Assembly (NCBI GenBank): GCA_907163375.1
Contig: CAJQUW010005575.1
Location: 124,001-188,000 of the forward strand
Origin: Prostheceraeus crozeri
Taxonomy: Eukaryota > Platyhelminthes > Polycladida > Euryleptidae
Direction of reading: 5' to 3'
DNA length: 64,000 nt
Part shown: one piece after another, positions 10,191 through 21,831 of the stretch
Numbering within the stretch: the stretch's first letter is position 1
How the letters are laid out: each line of letters opens with the position of its first letter
Translations under genes and position numbers: made by a program
The notes under the pieces: model-generated
Told to the model about the DNA's origin: nothing
Database searches by the model: none
What the model saw: the letters and a program-made list of their open reading frames with translations, nothing else

Positions 10191-11027
10191 ATAGAGCAAG
10201 TATAGTAGGTGGAGTGTCGACTCAAGCAAGTATCCGTATACAGTGAAAAATTATATATGAAAAGATCCGGTTTTTTTTACGGGGATTACGTTCGTGGTTC
10301 AAAAATATTATTTGAGCAGTTTTTAAAAGCTAAATTTTTGCAAATCCATATACTACCGAGATGAAGCCCCTTAATGAGTAGTATGAAGCAAGTTGAATAC
10401 CAAAAGGACTGAATATTTGTTAACATGCTGATAATCTAGAAAATTTCATTAACTGCATTATAAAGCAAGTCCCTACAAGTGGGTACTTGCAGTACTTGTA
10501 CCCAAGTCCCTACTTGGGTGAGATGTCATGTTTTTAATTCAATTTTCAGCGGCATGATTTTATAATTCACAATTGGCGCCATTTCTTGAATCTGAGTAGT
10601 AATGGACCGATTTTAAAGTTACTAATCATAGACATCGGATTACTAATGCTACTAGTGATTAGCTTTTATGATTATGATGCTTTGTTATTTCAGTGGCAAG
10701 TGGTTTGTGATGTGATCACGCAGAGGAAAATAATCTTTTAATAACTTTTAATAATGGTAGCCCATCGAATTGCTAATTTAACAAACAGTGTATGTTACCT
10801 CTCCAAGTGGTCATGACATGGAGGATTTGTGGAATACTATTCTTTCATCTGCATTGCTATAATGATCACTCAAATTCGTACACATTTCTGCCAAAGTGTA
10901 AAAATTTGCATGTCTCACGAGTGGTGCCTGGTCTCGACTCATGTTCATTTCATGAAATCAAAACTATATGCACATTGGGGACTTGATAAATGCTGAGTTG
11001 CTACTCTACCTAATACACCTACTCTAT
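10191..11027. mobile_element. 10-bp-TSD inverted-repeat element, copy 3 (whole)
   Basis: The termini ATAGAGCAAGTATAGTAGG and CCTAATACACCTACTCTAT are inverted. The perfect 10-base duplication GTGGCAGACC flanks it (10,181-10,190 and 11,028-11,037). Length is 837 bases. It splits a LINE-derived repeat array, so it is younger than that array. No transposase frame is present. It belongs to the same family as 6,911-7,763. Confidence 0.85.
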
Positions 11028-11636
11028 GTGGCAGACCGTTGTCAGAATGTGCGGCCATGTCGAGACAAAGGAGTCGGTGGACCGACGACAGCAAGGAGCG
11101 GAGTGGCAGAGTGTTGTCGGAATGTGCGGCCATGTCGAGACAAAGGAGTCGGTGGACCGACGACAGCAAGGAGCGGAGTGGCAGACAGTTGTCAGAATGT
11201 GCGGCCATGTCGAGACAAAGGAGTCGGTGGACCGACGACAGCAAGGAGCGGAGTGGCAGAGTGTTGTCAGAATGTGCGGCCATGTCGAGACAAAGGAGTC
11301 GGTGGACCGACGACAGCAAGGAGCGGAGTGGCAGACAGTTGTCAGAATGTGCGGCCATGTCGAGACAAAGGAGTCGGTTGACCGACGACAGCAAGGAGCG
11401 GAGTGGCAGAGTGTTGTCGGAATGTGCGGCCATGTCGAGACAAAGGAGTCGGTGGACCGACGACAGCAAGGAGCGGAGTGGCAGACAGTTGTCAGAATGT
11501 GCGGCCATGTCGAGACAAAGGAGTCGGTGGACCGACGACAGCAAGGAGCGGAGTGGCAGAGTGTTGTCGGAATGTGCGGCCATGTCGAGACAAAGGAGTC
11601 GGTGGACGATGACAGCAAGGAATGGAGTGGCAGCCG
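11028..11636 (+). repeat. 75-bp minisatellite from LINE coding sequence, ~8 units
   Basis: Units start at 11,101, 11,176, 11,251, 11,326, 11,401, 11,476 and 11,551, each with GAGTGGCAGA at the left edge. A partial unit is at each end. Two variants, GTGTTGTC and CAGTTGTC, alternate, so the higher-order period is 150 bases. Since 75 is a multiple of three, frames stay open on both strands, and none should be read as a gene. In one frame the unit reads WTDDSKERSGR-LSECAAMSRQRSR, a segment of the LINE ORF2 end seen at 10,020-10,190. Confidence 0.9.
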
Positions 11637-14600
11637 CTTGTTTGAGAAATATATTTTCATTGTTGTCTTTAGAATGAATGAATGAATGACAGTTCTTATC
11701 AACATGATAAAAATGACAGAATCGATAATGGTTCAAATAACAATCATACAGAATCGATATGGAACGACGATATAGAAAAGAAAGGTCAAAACCACATCTT
11801 CACTCAACCTGAAGCTTCTAGCTCTAGTCTCCGTACTAGCTCTACTCAGAATTAAGGCACAAGTATTCGCAGGCTCATGTACATCGCCACCAGACGAAAA
11901 CGATTTTCGATCAACACAGTTAAGTGCATGCATTCATATGTACATTTCTAATTCGAAATATGCAAACTTGCGTTTTCCCTTTTCAAACCATATTATAAAT
12001 CCTTTCCCGCCAATTAAATTAATGCTTTGAAAGTTTTGTCAATCGCATTTTATGACTTACTCTGTGCTATCTAAATCGATTGTTCAAACTTTTCATAGGA
12101 AGAAGATGCTGTGAGTGTATCATCAGGCAAGCTCATATCCTAGCCATGTTATTAGCGCTCGTCATGATAGACATGATTGCAAACAAAACAAATTAAACTG
12201 GACTGTGCATCAACGCAGTTTAAAGGAAATGCCAAGTTTAAGTGGACGTCGAGGACAGTATCTTGAAAATCGGCGGCCCGGTCATGTTCTCAAATATCCA
12301 GGCCCGACCCCATTCTGTAGATGACATACTGATGAAAATTAAATCACAATTTCCATTCCGAAAAGGATTCTAACAAGCGCTTCTATTAGTTCTATGAAGA
12401 ACTTATATTATTATAGTACTTATCTTCACATGAAATCTCTCGATAATAGAAATTTAGGCCATTTCAGTTGTACTCAGACTGAGTTTTGATATCAATTATA
12501 CACTCATTGCATTGCCTACACTTTTTCCGAACGATGGATTAATTATGATATCAACTGTAACCGTTGAGTTCAACTGTACATGGAGAACACGAGCTAGCCT
12601 CGATAACCACAAGCATCATGTACGCATAGATGAAGATTAGTTCATGCTTCATCTCAGGTAATTAATTTATTTTAGTGATAAACAGAGAACTAGAATTAAA
12701 TATTTCCCGAAATTCCAACTGCCGGTATTAAGTTGCTGACTCGTGCTAAATTCAAGAATTCAATACTAGTTTTTATAAGAAAGTAGTACAAACTTGATAC
12801 AATAAATGAGATTGTGCATGCTTTCTCATCGCATTCAATTCTCATTTAATTTCAATTTGGCACACAGATATTCCGCGAGTTTCGCAGCGGTGTTCACATG
12901 AGATGATTAATGAATCTAGGTACTTTGAGGTGGGTTCTACTCGTCTGCGTCCTATGTGTATCATACATGTGGGTTCAATTCGAGGACAAGATTTGTTCAA
13001 CAAATTAGGGAACACATTTTTCAAGTAGCAAAGCTAAAGCAGAAATCCATTCCTTGCACAAGTTATTACTCATATCGCAACATCTAACATGTAGCGACTG
13101 TTTTCATAACAACTACTTTAGCACTGGTATAAAAAAGCATGGTAAACAAATATTTATCAGTCGGATATTTGAACAAAAAATAAGCACGATCACTAAACAT
13201 ACAGTATATTAGACAAATTGCTTTCAGACAGTGAGATACTCTCCTTACTTCGCTTCAGTTACACCATTTTATTTGCACTGTGTGCAACACATTAAATCTT
13301 CAAGTAAAGTAAAGAGAATATTAAAATTTGCATACAGTGATTGTTGCCTTGAGGTTCTGATGCAAATAATTTGTCACTTCATGAATGGAGGTAGTTTGAA
13401 ACAAATCTTAATCATCTTAATCCATATTTGATGGACTTTTTCAAATTACAAGACAATTAATTTTTGTGACAGGTATTTTTGTATCGTCGCTGAGAATGCT
13501 GTCACATTAGATGAGGGAGTACGAGACTTATTTGATGCTTGAAAACGAGGCGCTCTCTCACTCCGTCCGATATCTGATGCGTCACAGAAGGTATAGGTAC
13601 ATATGGCATTATGCACGGAGTGTTTTGTGGAGCTTTGTCCGTTTGTTGTGGACAATGTCTGGGTCAATCATATACTTTTTACTTTGGTCTACAGCTTAAT
13701 GATAGGCCCATTGAATGATATGGAAAGGAACGGGGCCTGAGACTCTCACGGCTGCTACGAATCTACACGTCTGCCGAGTTCTACCCGGTTCCTCTTCTCG
13801 TCAGACAGAATCAAAGAAAAACACATGCAAATACAGCAGCAGCCTAAGTAGAGTGAGGTTTTCGGTGGAAATGATATTTGTGTGCTCTTCTAGTAAATGA
13901 AAAGAACCAAGTCAACAGCCATAATGTTTGGCATGGAATGTCTTAATGTCATTTTCTATCATGTGTTCATGTACCTTTGTCATTAAAGCTAAGCACATTC
14001 AGATTTAGCAAGCATTTCATTATCGAAAAGCCCAACCATAAGTAAAACATTTACCAACTTCATTCATTTGCATGATTCTGGTGGTATGATAAGAAAGATC
14101 ACTGTGCAAGTAGCCAATTAGTGACGTTTAACCATCATTTCCTTTGATTGTGGTTCACTTAATCGAAAGGTCGTTTCATCAATGTCTACATCCAGAGTCA
14201 GAATACACTGGAGTCACTGATAAGCTCAAACACATCATAGCTTGATATTGAGTCAATTTTTGTCTTTAACTATCTATGAATGCATGATACTCTTGAGCGG
14301 TATATAAATATATAATGAAATAAGAATGGTGAATATAATAAATATATATCATCCACCTGTCGATGAAGTGAACCAACTGTCGATGAAATGACCCTGTCGA
14401 TGAAGTGAATCACCATCTTTCTTTTATATATTTCAGTTCACTTGCAGCATAATTAGATCAATAGAATTTCCTTCGTATCAGAGTTGGAATTGTCTTAAAT
14501 CTATTTTCGGAAAGAACTACTTCTATCTGCGGTCGCGAGAGCTTCCAGGATGACTACATGTGGCAATTCTTCAATGATTTGAAGACTGCCTCGACTTATA

Positions 14601-15104
14601 TGATAGTTACGTATTATATAACCGTGTGGTCTTCATGCTGAAGAGATTCGGTGTTTTCCAATCTGACTCGAGAGTTTTGTGACACGACTTTTGACATAAA
14701 CAAGCTTCATATAGAAGCATATATTGAAAATAGAGAATGTCGGTGATTTGGCTAACGGCCATTTTGATAGGCCTACAGTACGAATTTTCGGCGATGCAAT
14801 GGCTTATCAACGTTGACGGAAGCAACAGTTCTACATATCACATTTCTGCCTATCATCAGCTTGGCTAATTATAACTATTCCCTATTTACTGATTGTGTAT
14901 TTGATGATCATTTTGATTAGCTCTATTGAGTTTATTTGGATGCACAATATGGCTGTGCCCTTAAATTTGGAGTCTTTAGGAAGAATGTGAAATAATGAAT
15001 GGTCAATAAAACAAATGCTGTTTCAGTAGAATTGATATAGAACGAAATTAAGTGAATAATGATAATGACTATCGATATCAATTAACACTTAATTCATTAA
15101 TGGA
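11637..15104. other. Gene-free AT-rich stretch
   Basis: No frame with recognisable protein content and no clear element ends. Short frames near 13.5 and 13.7 kb are of chance length. A three-fold CTGTCGATGAAGTGA repeat is listed separately. Confidence 0.5.
14357..14412 (+). repeat. Short tandem CTGTCGATGAAGTGA, three units
   Basis: The word CTGTCGATGAA(G/A)TGA occurs three times with short spacers. It is a minor local expansion with no further structure. Confidence 0.7.
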
Positions 15105-15365
15105 CAAAAGCCATAGAAATTCGACACTCTATCACGTCGTGGACATGCGTTGTCATGACAGCGGTTCCTAAACGATGCCGCTTCCAGTGGTTGGCAATGG
15201 GAAAGTACTTGTCAGTGTATTTTGTAAAGATTCACGATTATCATTTCTCTTTAATCACAGCATTTTGATGAAATAACTTTTCATTTACGGATGGAATCTG
15301 CAACTGTTTCAGGTTTCAGTTATTTGATTATTCTTAGGATCTAGCGACATTAGCCTAGATTGGTG
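15105..15365. repeat. Dispersed repeat, inverted partner of 5.3 kb
   Basis: The reverse complement matches 5,262-5,530 in order (see that entry). It contains GTTGTCATGACAGC and CCAGTGGTTGGCAATGG. Its termini are unclear. Confidence 0.65.
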
Positions 15366-16821
15366 CCTGACCTAGCAGTTGAAATGACCATCAACAAACA
15401 GCTGCTGTCCATTCATTAACTTAAACAAAGCGACAAGTTGGATTTCTATGATAAGAAACTTGACCGATGAACCTATTTACAATATTAATTGTCGAAAACC
15501 CTGTTGTCATGTTGCTTCTATCGGAACAATGTTCAATGACAGACCTTTAAGAATCATATATTTTGTCTTACTTGCTGCAGTTTCGGTCATTCTGCTTGAT
15601 ATGGATGAATTCTCTGTAAGATAAAATTAAACAAATTTATTGGAGAAATTTAAATCAGACATACACCATAATCGAAATTCCTTTTCTGCCAATTATGTCG
15701 AGCAAGAATATCTCTGTCGAAATTCATGAGTACAGCAGGCATTTTGGTCAATAAGTTGATAAATTTCCGAAACATCATGGAAAAATGCTGATATGGAATA
15801 ACTGGATACAACGACGTAGTAGGGAAATTTCAATTCCCCTCCATTCTGCTAAACATGCATCTATCAATTAAATGAGCTCATCATGCATCCCTGCCTATAT
15901 ATATTGAAGCAATTCGGTGAACTCAAGGCCTGGTAGAAGGTAAAAAAATTCTAAGCATCTTCCACCTTCTTCAAGGTTGGAAATAACTTGGGTCAAAATC
16001 CAAACCCAAGTTTCAATAAATGAGTAGAATCAAGCAAGCAAAGTACCTTCTTTGCATTTTCTACCGACACAAAGATTCTTCTAATGGTCAAAATTCATAC
16101 TGTAATAATTAAATAAAATTGAATTTCTACAACCGAAGTTTCTAATCGAAATCTTGGGAGAAAAATCTGAGACATCGACTATAATTCGTAAAAAACAGGG
16201 GCAAAGTGATTATTAATGTCTTAGTAGTCTATGCCAGGCTTGACATGGGAGCGGGATTTCCTATAACAATGTGACAGAGTCCAGTAGAGCTGAATGATAT
16301 TTTCGCAGCCATCCTGTGCGCGCTTTCATATACCATTATGCAAAATTTGTTGAAATATCATGTAAGATGTGATATTAATGAGTTATCATTTCCAAGGCAA
16401 ATTTTTTTGTCTCACTATATTTTTATCTTAACCAGCGCGCTGCTGCAACAGAAGCTTTAGATATCAAATTGAATTGAGGAATAGAAAACAACAAAAATAC
16501 TTGCTTGACACCTGTTGGTAATATAATGTGTAAAATAGATAGCTTAATGTTAAATAAATGATAACAAATTTCTCAGCATGATTATTAGGAGTGAGACTGC
16601 GTGGTGAGTGCCTTGATGTGAGATAAAATGAAAACATGCCACGTTGAAAATCCTGCATTCGATCCTCACGCAAGGAGATGATTTAGTCTATTTTTAATTG
16701 CGAATGATGTACTTAGGCCTATTGTAAAGACTTGTTTAAAATCAGATTGTCTAGGTATCGGTATAGTGCGAATAGCATGCTAGAATAGTATTAGCTGCAA
16801 GTAGATACGTGGTGTGTTCAA
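15366..16821. other. Gene-free stretch
   Basis: Nothing supportable apart from AT-rich non-coding sequence. A weak tRNA-like patch near 16.6 kb was considered and set aside. Confidence 0.5.
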
Positions 16822-16823
16822 TA

Positions 16824-18538
16824 AGTGGCCGACCTCACGCATTTAATTTTTTATTAAGTTGTTGTTATTTCTTTTACAGTAGAGCATGTGTATCAAAGTT
16901 CGTTTAACACCAGAATTTCTGAAATAACGTTATATTTTCCCCCAATTTTCAAATGTCAAAATTCGTAAATGACATCTTATTTTTTCAATCTTTAAATTTT
17001 CAAATTCTTATTTTTCTAACCTCAGTTACTTATTCATTCATCACTAGCCAGGCAGTTAGTTTGCGTTAGCAGTCATAATGAGCCGCTATTGTTCTTATGC
17101 GCTGTTATCGACTATTACGCGCGCGGCCATGTGACTACATGAGTTGTCATCTGAACCGCTGTTCAATGTGCAACATAATCTGTGTGCTTTCTGATCAAAG
17201 TTGACGAAAATGACGTTGGAAGTCTGCAAATTGAATATCACAGTGTCATTCGATTTTTTGTTTTAAAAGGGACTTCTGTTAAAGACATTTAATGAATTGA
17301 ATGCTGTCTATGGCGAAAGTGCTCCTTCTCACACGACTGTTAAATATTTGGAAGAGAATTCAAAGGTGGTCGAGTTTCAGTCGTCGATGAAGCAGGAGAA
17401 GGAAGACCTATAGAAATTTCTATCCACGAGGATCTGATAGAAAAGGTTCAGAGCGACCGACGATTAACAGTAAGGGAGTTGTCAACCAAATTCAATTGTA
17501 GTGTTAGAACCATTAGCGAACGTCTCAAAGCTTTGGGAATTCAAAAGCTTAGCTCAAGATTTGTTCCTCGGTTCCTTTCTGCTGAAATGATGGAACGCAG
17601 TAAGGCATGCTGTTTGCTGAACATCAATACTTTTGAACAGCATGGTGAGCAATTTCTTTCTAACATGATCACCGAGGATGAAACTCCCATGAGTCGTTAT
17701 CTACCTGAATCAAAGAGGGAAGCATCAGAATCGAACCTTCCAGGAGAGAAGCCATCGAAGAAAATGAGATCTTCAACGTCGCATCGGCGCGCGATGATGC
17801 TGTCTGTCTTTTAGGATAGACCTGGCATCATAATGCTCAATTTTGTGCCGACAGGAAGAACCATTAATGAAAAGTATTACAGTGACCTTGTAGTGGAAGT
17901 GAAGAGAAAACGGAGAAAGCAAAGAAATGTCCCACTATGGCTTCTCCACGACAACGCACCAATTCATAAGGCAGCCGTTACAGAATCGACTATCGTGAAC
18001 GCAGGACTGACTCTTGTTCAACATCCGCCTTACAGTCCTGACCTAGCACCGAGTGACCTCTGTCTTTTCAATCACCTCAAAAAGCAGTGGGCATTTCGAC
18101 ACCGACCAAGAGCTTCAAAGCAGTGGGCATTTCGACACCGACCAAGAGCTTCAGGAATCCGTCGAACTCTTTTTTTCTTTGTCAGAGAACTTCTTTGAAG
18201 ACGCTTTATCGTGCCTCCTTGAACGCTGGAGAAAGTGTGTCGAAAATAACGGTGGATATGTAGAAAAATAAAATGTTAAAGCAGAATTTGTTTTCATATA
18301 ACCAGTCGTTCTCTCAAGTAAGATACACGTTCACTGAAGTAGCAAAAAAAATAAGAATTTGAAAATTTAAAGATTGAAAAAATAAGATGTCATTTACGAA
18401 TTTTGACATTTGAAAATTGGGGGAAAATATAACGTTATTTCAGAAATTCTGGTGTTAAACGAACTTTGATACACATGCTCTACTGTAAAAGAAATAACAA
18501 CAACTTAATAAAAAATTAAATGCGTGAGGTCGGCCACG
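16824..18538 (+). mobile_element. mariner element with 192-bp TIRs
   Basis: The ends are inverted and begin GTGGCCGACCTCACGC. They are flanked by TA at 16,822-16,823 and 18,539-18,540, the target duplication used by all Tc1/mariner elements. The TIRs (16,824-17,015 and 18,347-18,538) are far longer than the ~30 bases usual for mariner and look identical apart from the outermost base. The interior is a decayed DD34D transposase on the plus strand. The near-identical TIRs beside a decayed gene suggest recent movement in trans or gene conversion of the arms. Confidence 0.9.
17215..18271 (+). pseudogene. Decayed mariner DD34D transposase
   Basis: Pieces of one mariner transposase in several frames. 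The N-terminal helix-turn-helix region is recognisable at about 17,285-17,350 (FNELNAVYGESAPSHTTVKY). The middle runs 17,479-17,814 and includes the first catalytic Asp in TEDETPMSRYLPESK. The second and third Asp are in 17,833-18,110 (LLHDNAPIH and PDLAPSD) with 34 residues between them, the mariner spacing. The C-terminal end (FFSLSENFFEDALSCLLERW, ending GYVEK) is in a different frame. A 36-base exact tandem duplication at about 18,083-18,154 adds QWAFRHRPRAS twice. With at least three frame changes and an internal stop near 17,400 it cannot be active. Confidence 0.9.
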
Positions 18539-18540
18539 TA

Positions 18541-19446
18541 TTAGGTTGTCCACTCGCATCAGTTGGTAGGAATACTTTTTGTAGGGACGTATCTGCAATA
18601 GGCCTGTATCGACAGTACTTTTGACTATTTAAACAAAACTTTTTCTGGCCGAAGCAGTTGAGAACCCATAAAAAGGCATATTATGGTCTCTAATAAGGAA
18701 GCCAGCTTAGCTACTCGAGATGAAGGTCTGCAAGGTAGTCTGATGTCATGGATTGTAGATATCTATGCTCTCTATCTGCAGAGCCCTTAGCTTTAAATTA
18801 TCCAGTGACATACATAGCTACATAAGGGTATTAAGTTCCAATGGAGACGCTAAAACCTATTATTTATGTACATAGTACGCCTACAGCGGAATAGAATGTC
18901 CCCTTACCTAAGGGTTTTCTGCCAGCTAAGCTAATCAAAGAGATATCTGGCTTATGGGGATAATTATGGGAAATAATCGTATATTTGAAAAATCCCGTGG
19001 GAATGGGATGGTAATGGGACGAAGAAATTTGGTAAATGCAATGAACGTAAATATTAGTATCTGAAAGCCGTTCACCAATTGACACGAGTTTCTGCTGACA
19101 CTCATCGCACATTATATTCGACAAACGACTGTAGTTACTTTAAATGTTGAGTAATATCCGACACTGAAGACGCAATGTTTATGCGCCAATCAGCGTCAAT
19201 GTCGTTATATCGCCTCCAAGGAATGCACAAATGCAACAAAATACATGCAAGTTTACAACAAATACAATATGTACGAACTTTCATTGCGCGGTGTTGTCAA
19301 GCAATAGCTAATGACCACAAGTATTTCATATTTGAACTATTCTGTGAGTTGAGTAGAATTTTGATACAAAAAATCAGACCTTCATGCTCCTATAATGTAG
19401 TTCTACTAAGATTCATTTCAAAATATTACTACTTTTTATGACTTGA
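18541..19446. other. Gene-free stretch
   Basis: No element ends or coding signal recognised. Frames here are short and unrelated to known families. Confidence 0.5.
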
Positions 19447-19834
19447 TTTGTATATAGGGTTTACAATCCCGGGATCTCGGATCCCGGGATCCCGAGATCT
19501 CGACCCTATTTCCGAGATTAAAAATCCCGGGATTACGTCTTCGAGATCTCGAGGTATTTCGAGATATTTGAAAGATTGGCCCTGAGTTCCTTCTAAGTGA
19601 CATAGTTAAGAGAGTCAATGGCTTTTTTGAAAATGCATCTAAATTTTTTATGTTCCAAGTTTGATAAATTGCCAATGTGCTGTATTTGCCGAGCCAGCTG
19701 GTTAAGCCTCGTTCACACAATGACACTAGTGTCGTGACATTAGTGCCGAGGAGCAGCGCGAAATCTGGGCTAAATCAATGCCGTTACACAAACCGTTCAG
19801 ACGCTTAATAAACAGTGTTGTGACACTGCTACTA

Positions 19835-20970
19835 CAGATTGTTTCATAAAAAATGGATCACCCTTAAACATCGCCTTAACTTCAACTTTGTCTAACTCCG
19901 CCAAACTTGAACGAATTTCTCTGAAATTTGGAAGATATGTCAGTTGTGCTTACTAATATCATTGTTGGAAATTTCAAGCATGAATATTGAGTTGTTTTCC
20001 TGTTATAGATAAAAAAGTAGTAGATAATTTGATCTTCATTTAGCAATGTTACACAAAATCATACTTCACTCTTATAAAATTACATTTGTTTCCTTTGTTA
20101 TGTAATATGTTGTTCTACAAGCCAAAAGCTATCAAGCAAAACAAAAATAAAGAAAATTGGTCAATCAGAGCCAGTATAGCACCATTATTCATCAACATTG
20201 TAACTGCTACATGTGATTAACTGGACTTTATGTTCCATAGCTTCCTGACTTCGTTGCGGTGGTGTTGGCAGCACTCCTGATTGCTTTCAGCTAGAAATCT
20301 ATCTCTTACCGGTTGAAAACAATACAAAGCACAAATGAACAATAACGAGATCGCATTCACAAAAGACAAAGTGTCACCCTTGCTAGAATTAGGCTGAACT
20401 TCACATACAGCAAGGAACCATGAATTCTGAACGCTATGTGAATGTTTTGCGAATGAACATTGGCCAAATGACAGATCAACTTGGTGATCCATCGACTTGG
20501 TTATTTATGGATGATAATGCTACGTGTCACAGGAGTAGTAGAGTCAACTTATGCAAGTCTCAATTAGGGCTTAGGACATTATCTTGGCCAGCTCGTTCTC
20601 CTGATCTGAATCCCATAGAAAATGTATGGAGTATTCTAAAACGTAACGTTCGTCGTTCACTGCTACCTACAGATGGCGTATCACAACTTGCGTCACTGTT
20701 AAAAAGAGAGTGGAGAAAGTTAGATCAGTCAAAAATCAACGATATCATCGAATCAATGCCTAGACGAATTGGTAATGTCATTGACAATAAGGGTAGGGCC
20801 ACAAAATATTAGCTTCTTAAGAACCGTTACTGTATCATAGCTTATCAGATTATATAAGGACATTTAAATATATCAGGGACATGAAATAACATGAAAAATG
20901 CTTTCTGTATCATACTTATGTTTTATTTAGTCAAATTTTAGGATGATCCACTTTTTATGAAACGGACTAG
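19835..20970 (+). mobile_element. Tc1-like element, internally deleted
   Basis: Inverted ends share GTTTCATAAAAA-TGGATCA-CC, with TA at 19,833-19,834 and at 20,971-20,972. Only the C-terminal half of the transposase remains (20,420-20,812). The left half (19,865-20,400) is non-coding here. The element is nested inside the hAT-type element at 19,455. Confidence 0.85.
20420..20812 (+). pseudogene. Tc1 transposase, C-terminal half
   Basis: 130 codons covering the second half of the DDE domain. FMDDNATCH holds the second catalytic Asp, and WPARSPDLNPIENVW holds the Glu, with 34 residues between them (DD34E, the Tc1 type). The C-terminal helix MPRRIGNVIDNKGRATKY is typical. The first catalytic Asp and the paired DNA-binding domain are absent, so the protein is a fragment of roughly 40% of the family's usual ~340 residues. 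The frame is otherwise uninterrupted. Confidence 0.9.
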
Positions 20971-21831
20971 TATTGCTTCTGTAAACTGAAAATACTTCAT
21001 AAATTAATAGCCGAAAGACAAATCACAACGATTTAAAATAACGACTAAAGGCCCGTTCAAGGCTCGTTCAGACAGAGCTAAGAGCTAGATTTGCAGTTTG
21101 CAGTCTTTGAGGGAAAAACCGTCGAAGAAACCGTCATTCAACCCAGTGAGTCTCCCGAATTCGCTCTATTGACAGGTCACCGGACTGCTACTGCAGCTGC
21201 GCTGTGTTGGTTTTCACACATCGACAACGAATTGTGTCTCGGTGATTAATTGACGGTGAAAGACAATTTGAAAAAAATCATTGGCTATCGACAAAATGAC
21301 ATTGCAGTTGTATTCATCTTTGTTGTGATGAAGACAACGTTTCGTTCATCAAAATCGACCCAGTGGTTTAGAAGTTATATCAAAAAATGCATTTGTCCTC
21401 TAAGTGAATGTATGCTCAACTGATAAGTGAGTACCGTTGACAGAAAGTCTTCGAAACACAAAATTGGTGATAGCTCAGCTAATATTACATCAAATTTAAC
21501 AAAATAGACTTCATTTTACTTGTCATTTCATGATTGTGAAGATGGTGTTTGTTTAGTTCACGTTGAAAGATATACATTTTACAAGCACGTATCGTCTTTT
21601 GAAATATTTCTTGAAGCTTAATGATTAAAAACATATACAGTATATATAAATCTCGATCGATATCCCGGGATCCCGGGATTGCGATTAGCCAGTCTCGAAA
21701 ATCCCGGGATTGAGAAAACGGCTCGAGATTGTAAACCCTATTTGTATATATACAGCATTAATAGAGAACCCAAGTTTTGTATCACTTACCCAAAGTGATC
21801 CAAAACCGAAGGTCGAAACTTGCCTTCTTAG

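Larger units (their letters stand above)
19455..21740. mobile_element. hAT-type element with subterminal CCCGGG repeats
   Basis: The ends TAGGGTTTACAATCCCGGG and its inverse (ATTGTAAACCCTA) are flanked by the exact 8-base duplication TTTGTATA (19,447-19,454 and 21,741-21,748), the hAT signature. Both subterminal zones carry many copies of ATCCCGGGAT and CTCGAGAT (19,468-19,565 and 21,655-21,730), probably transposase binding sites. No hAT transposase frame is present, so it is non-autonomous. Nearly half its length is a nested Tc1-like element (19,835-20,970). Confidence 0.85.

Noticed and set aside
10945-11736. Long overlapping open frames on both strands over the 75-bp array
   Set aside because: Unit length is a multiple of three, so frames stay open by arithmetic. 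Only the LINE-derived frame has a meaning, and it is a repeat, not a gene.
16590-16680. tRNA-like sequence with weak A and B boxes
   Set aside because: The B box (GCATTCGATCC) and stems are poor and spacing is off. Too weak to list as a tRNA or SINE.
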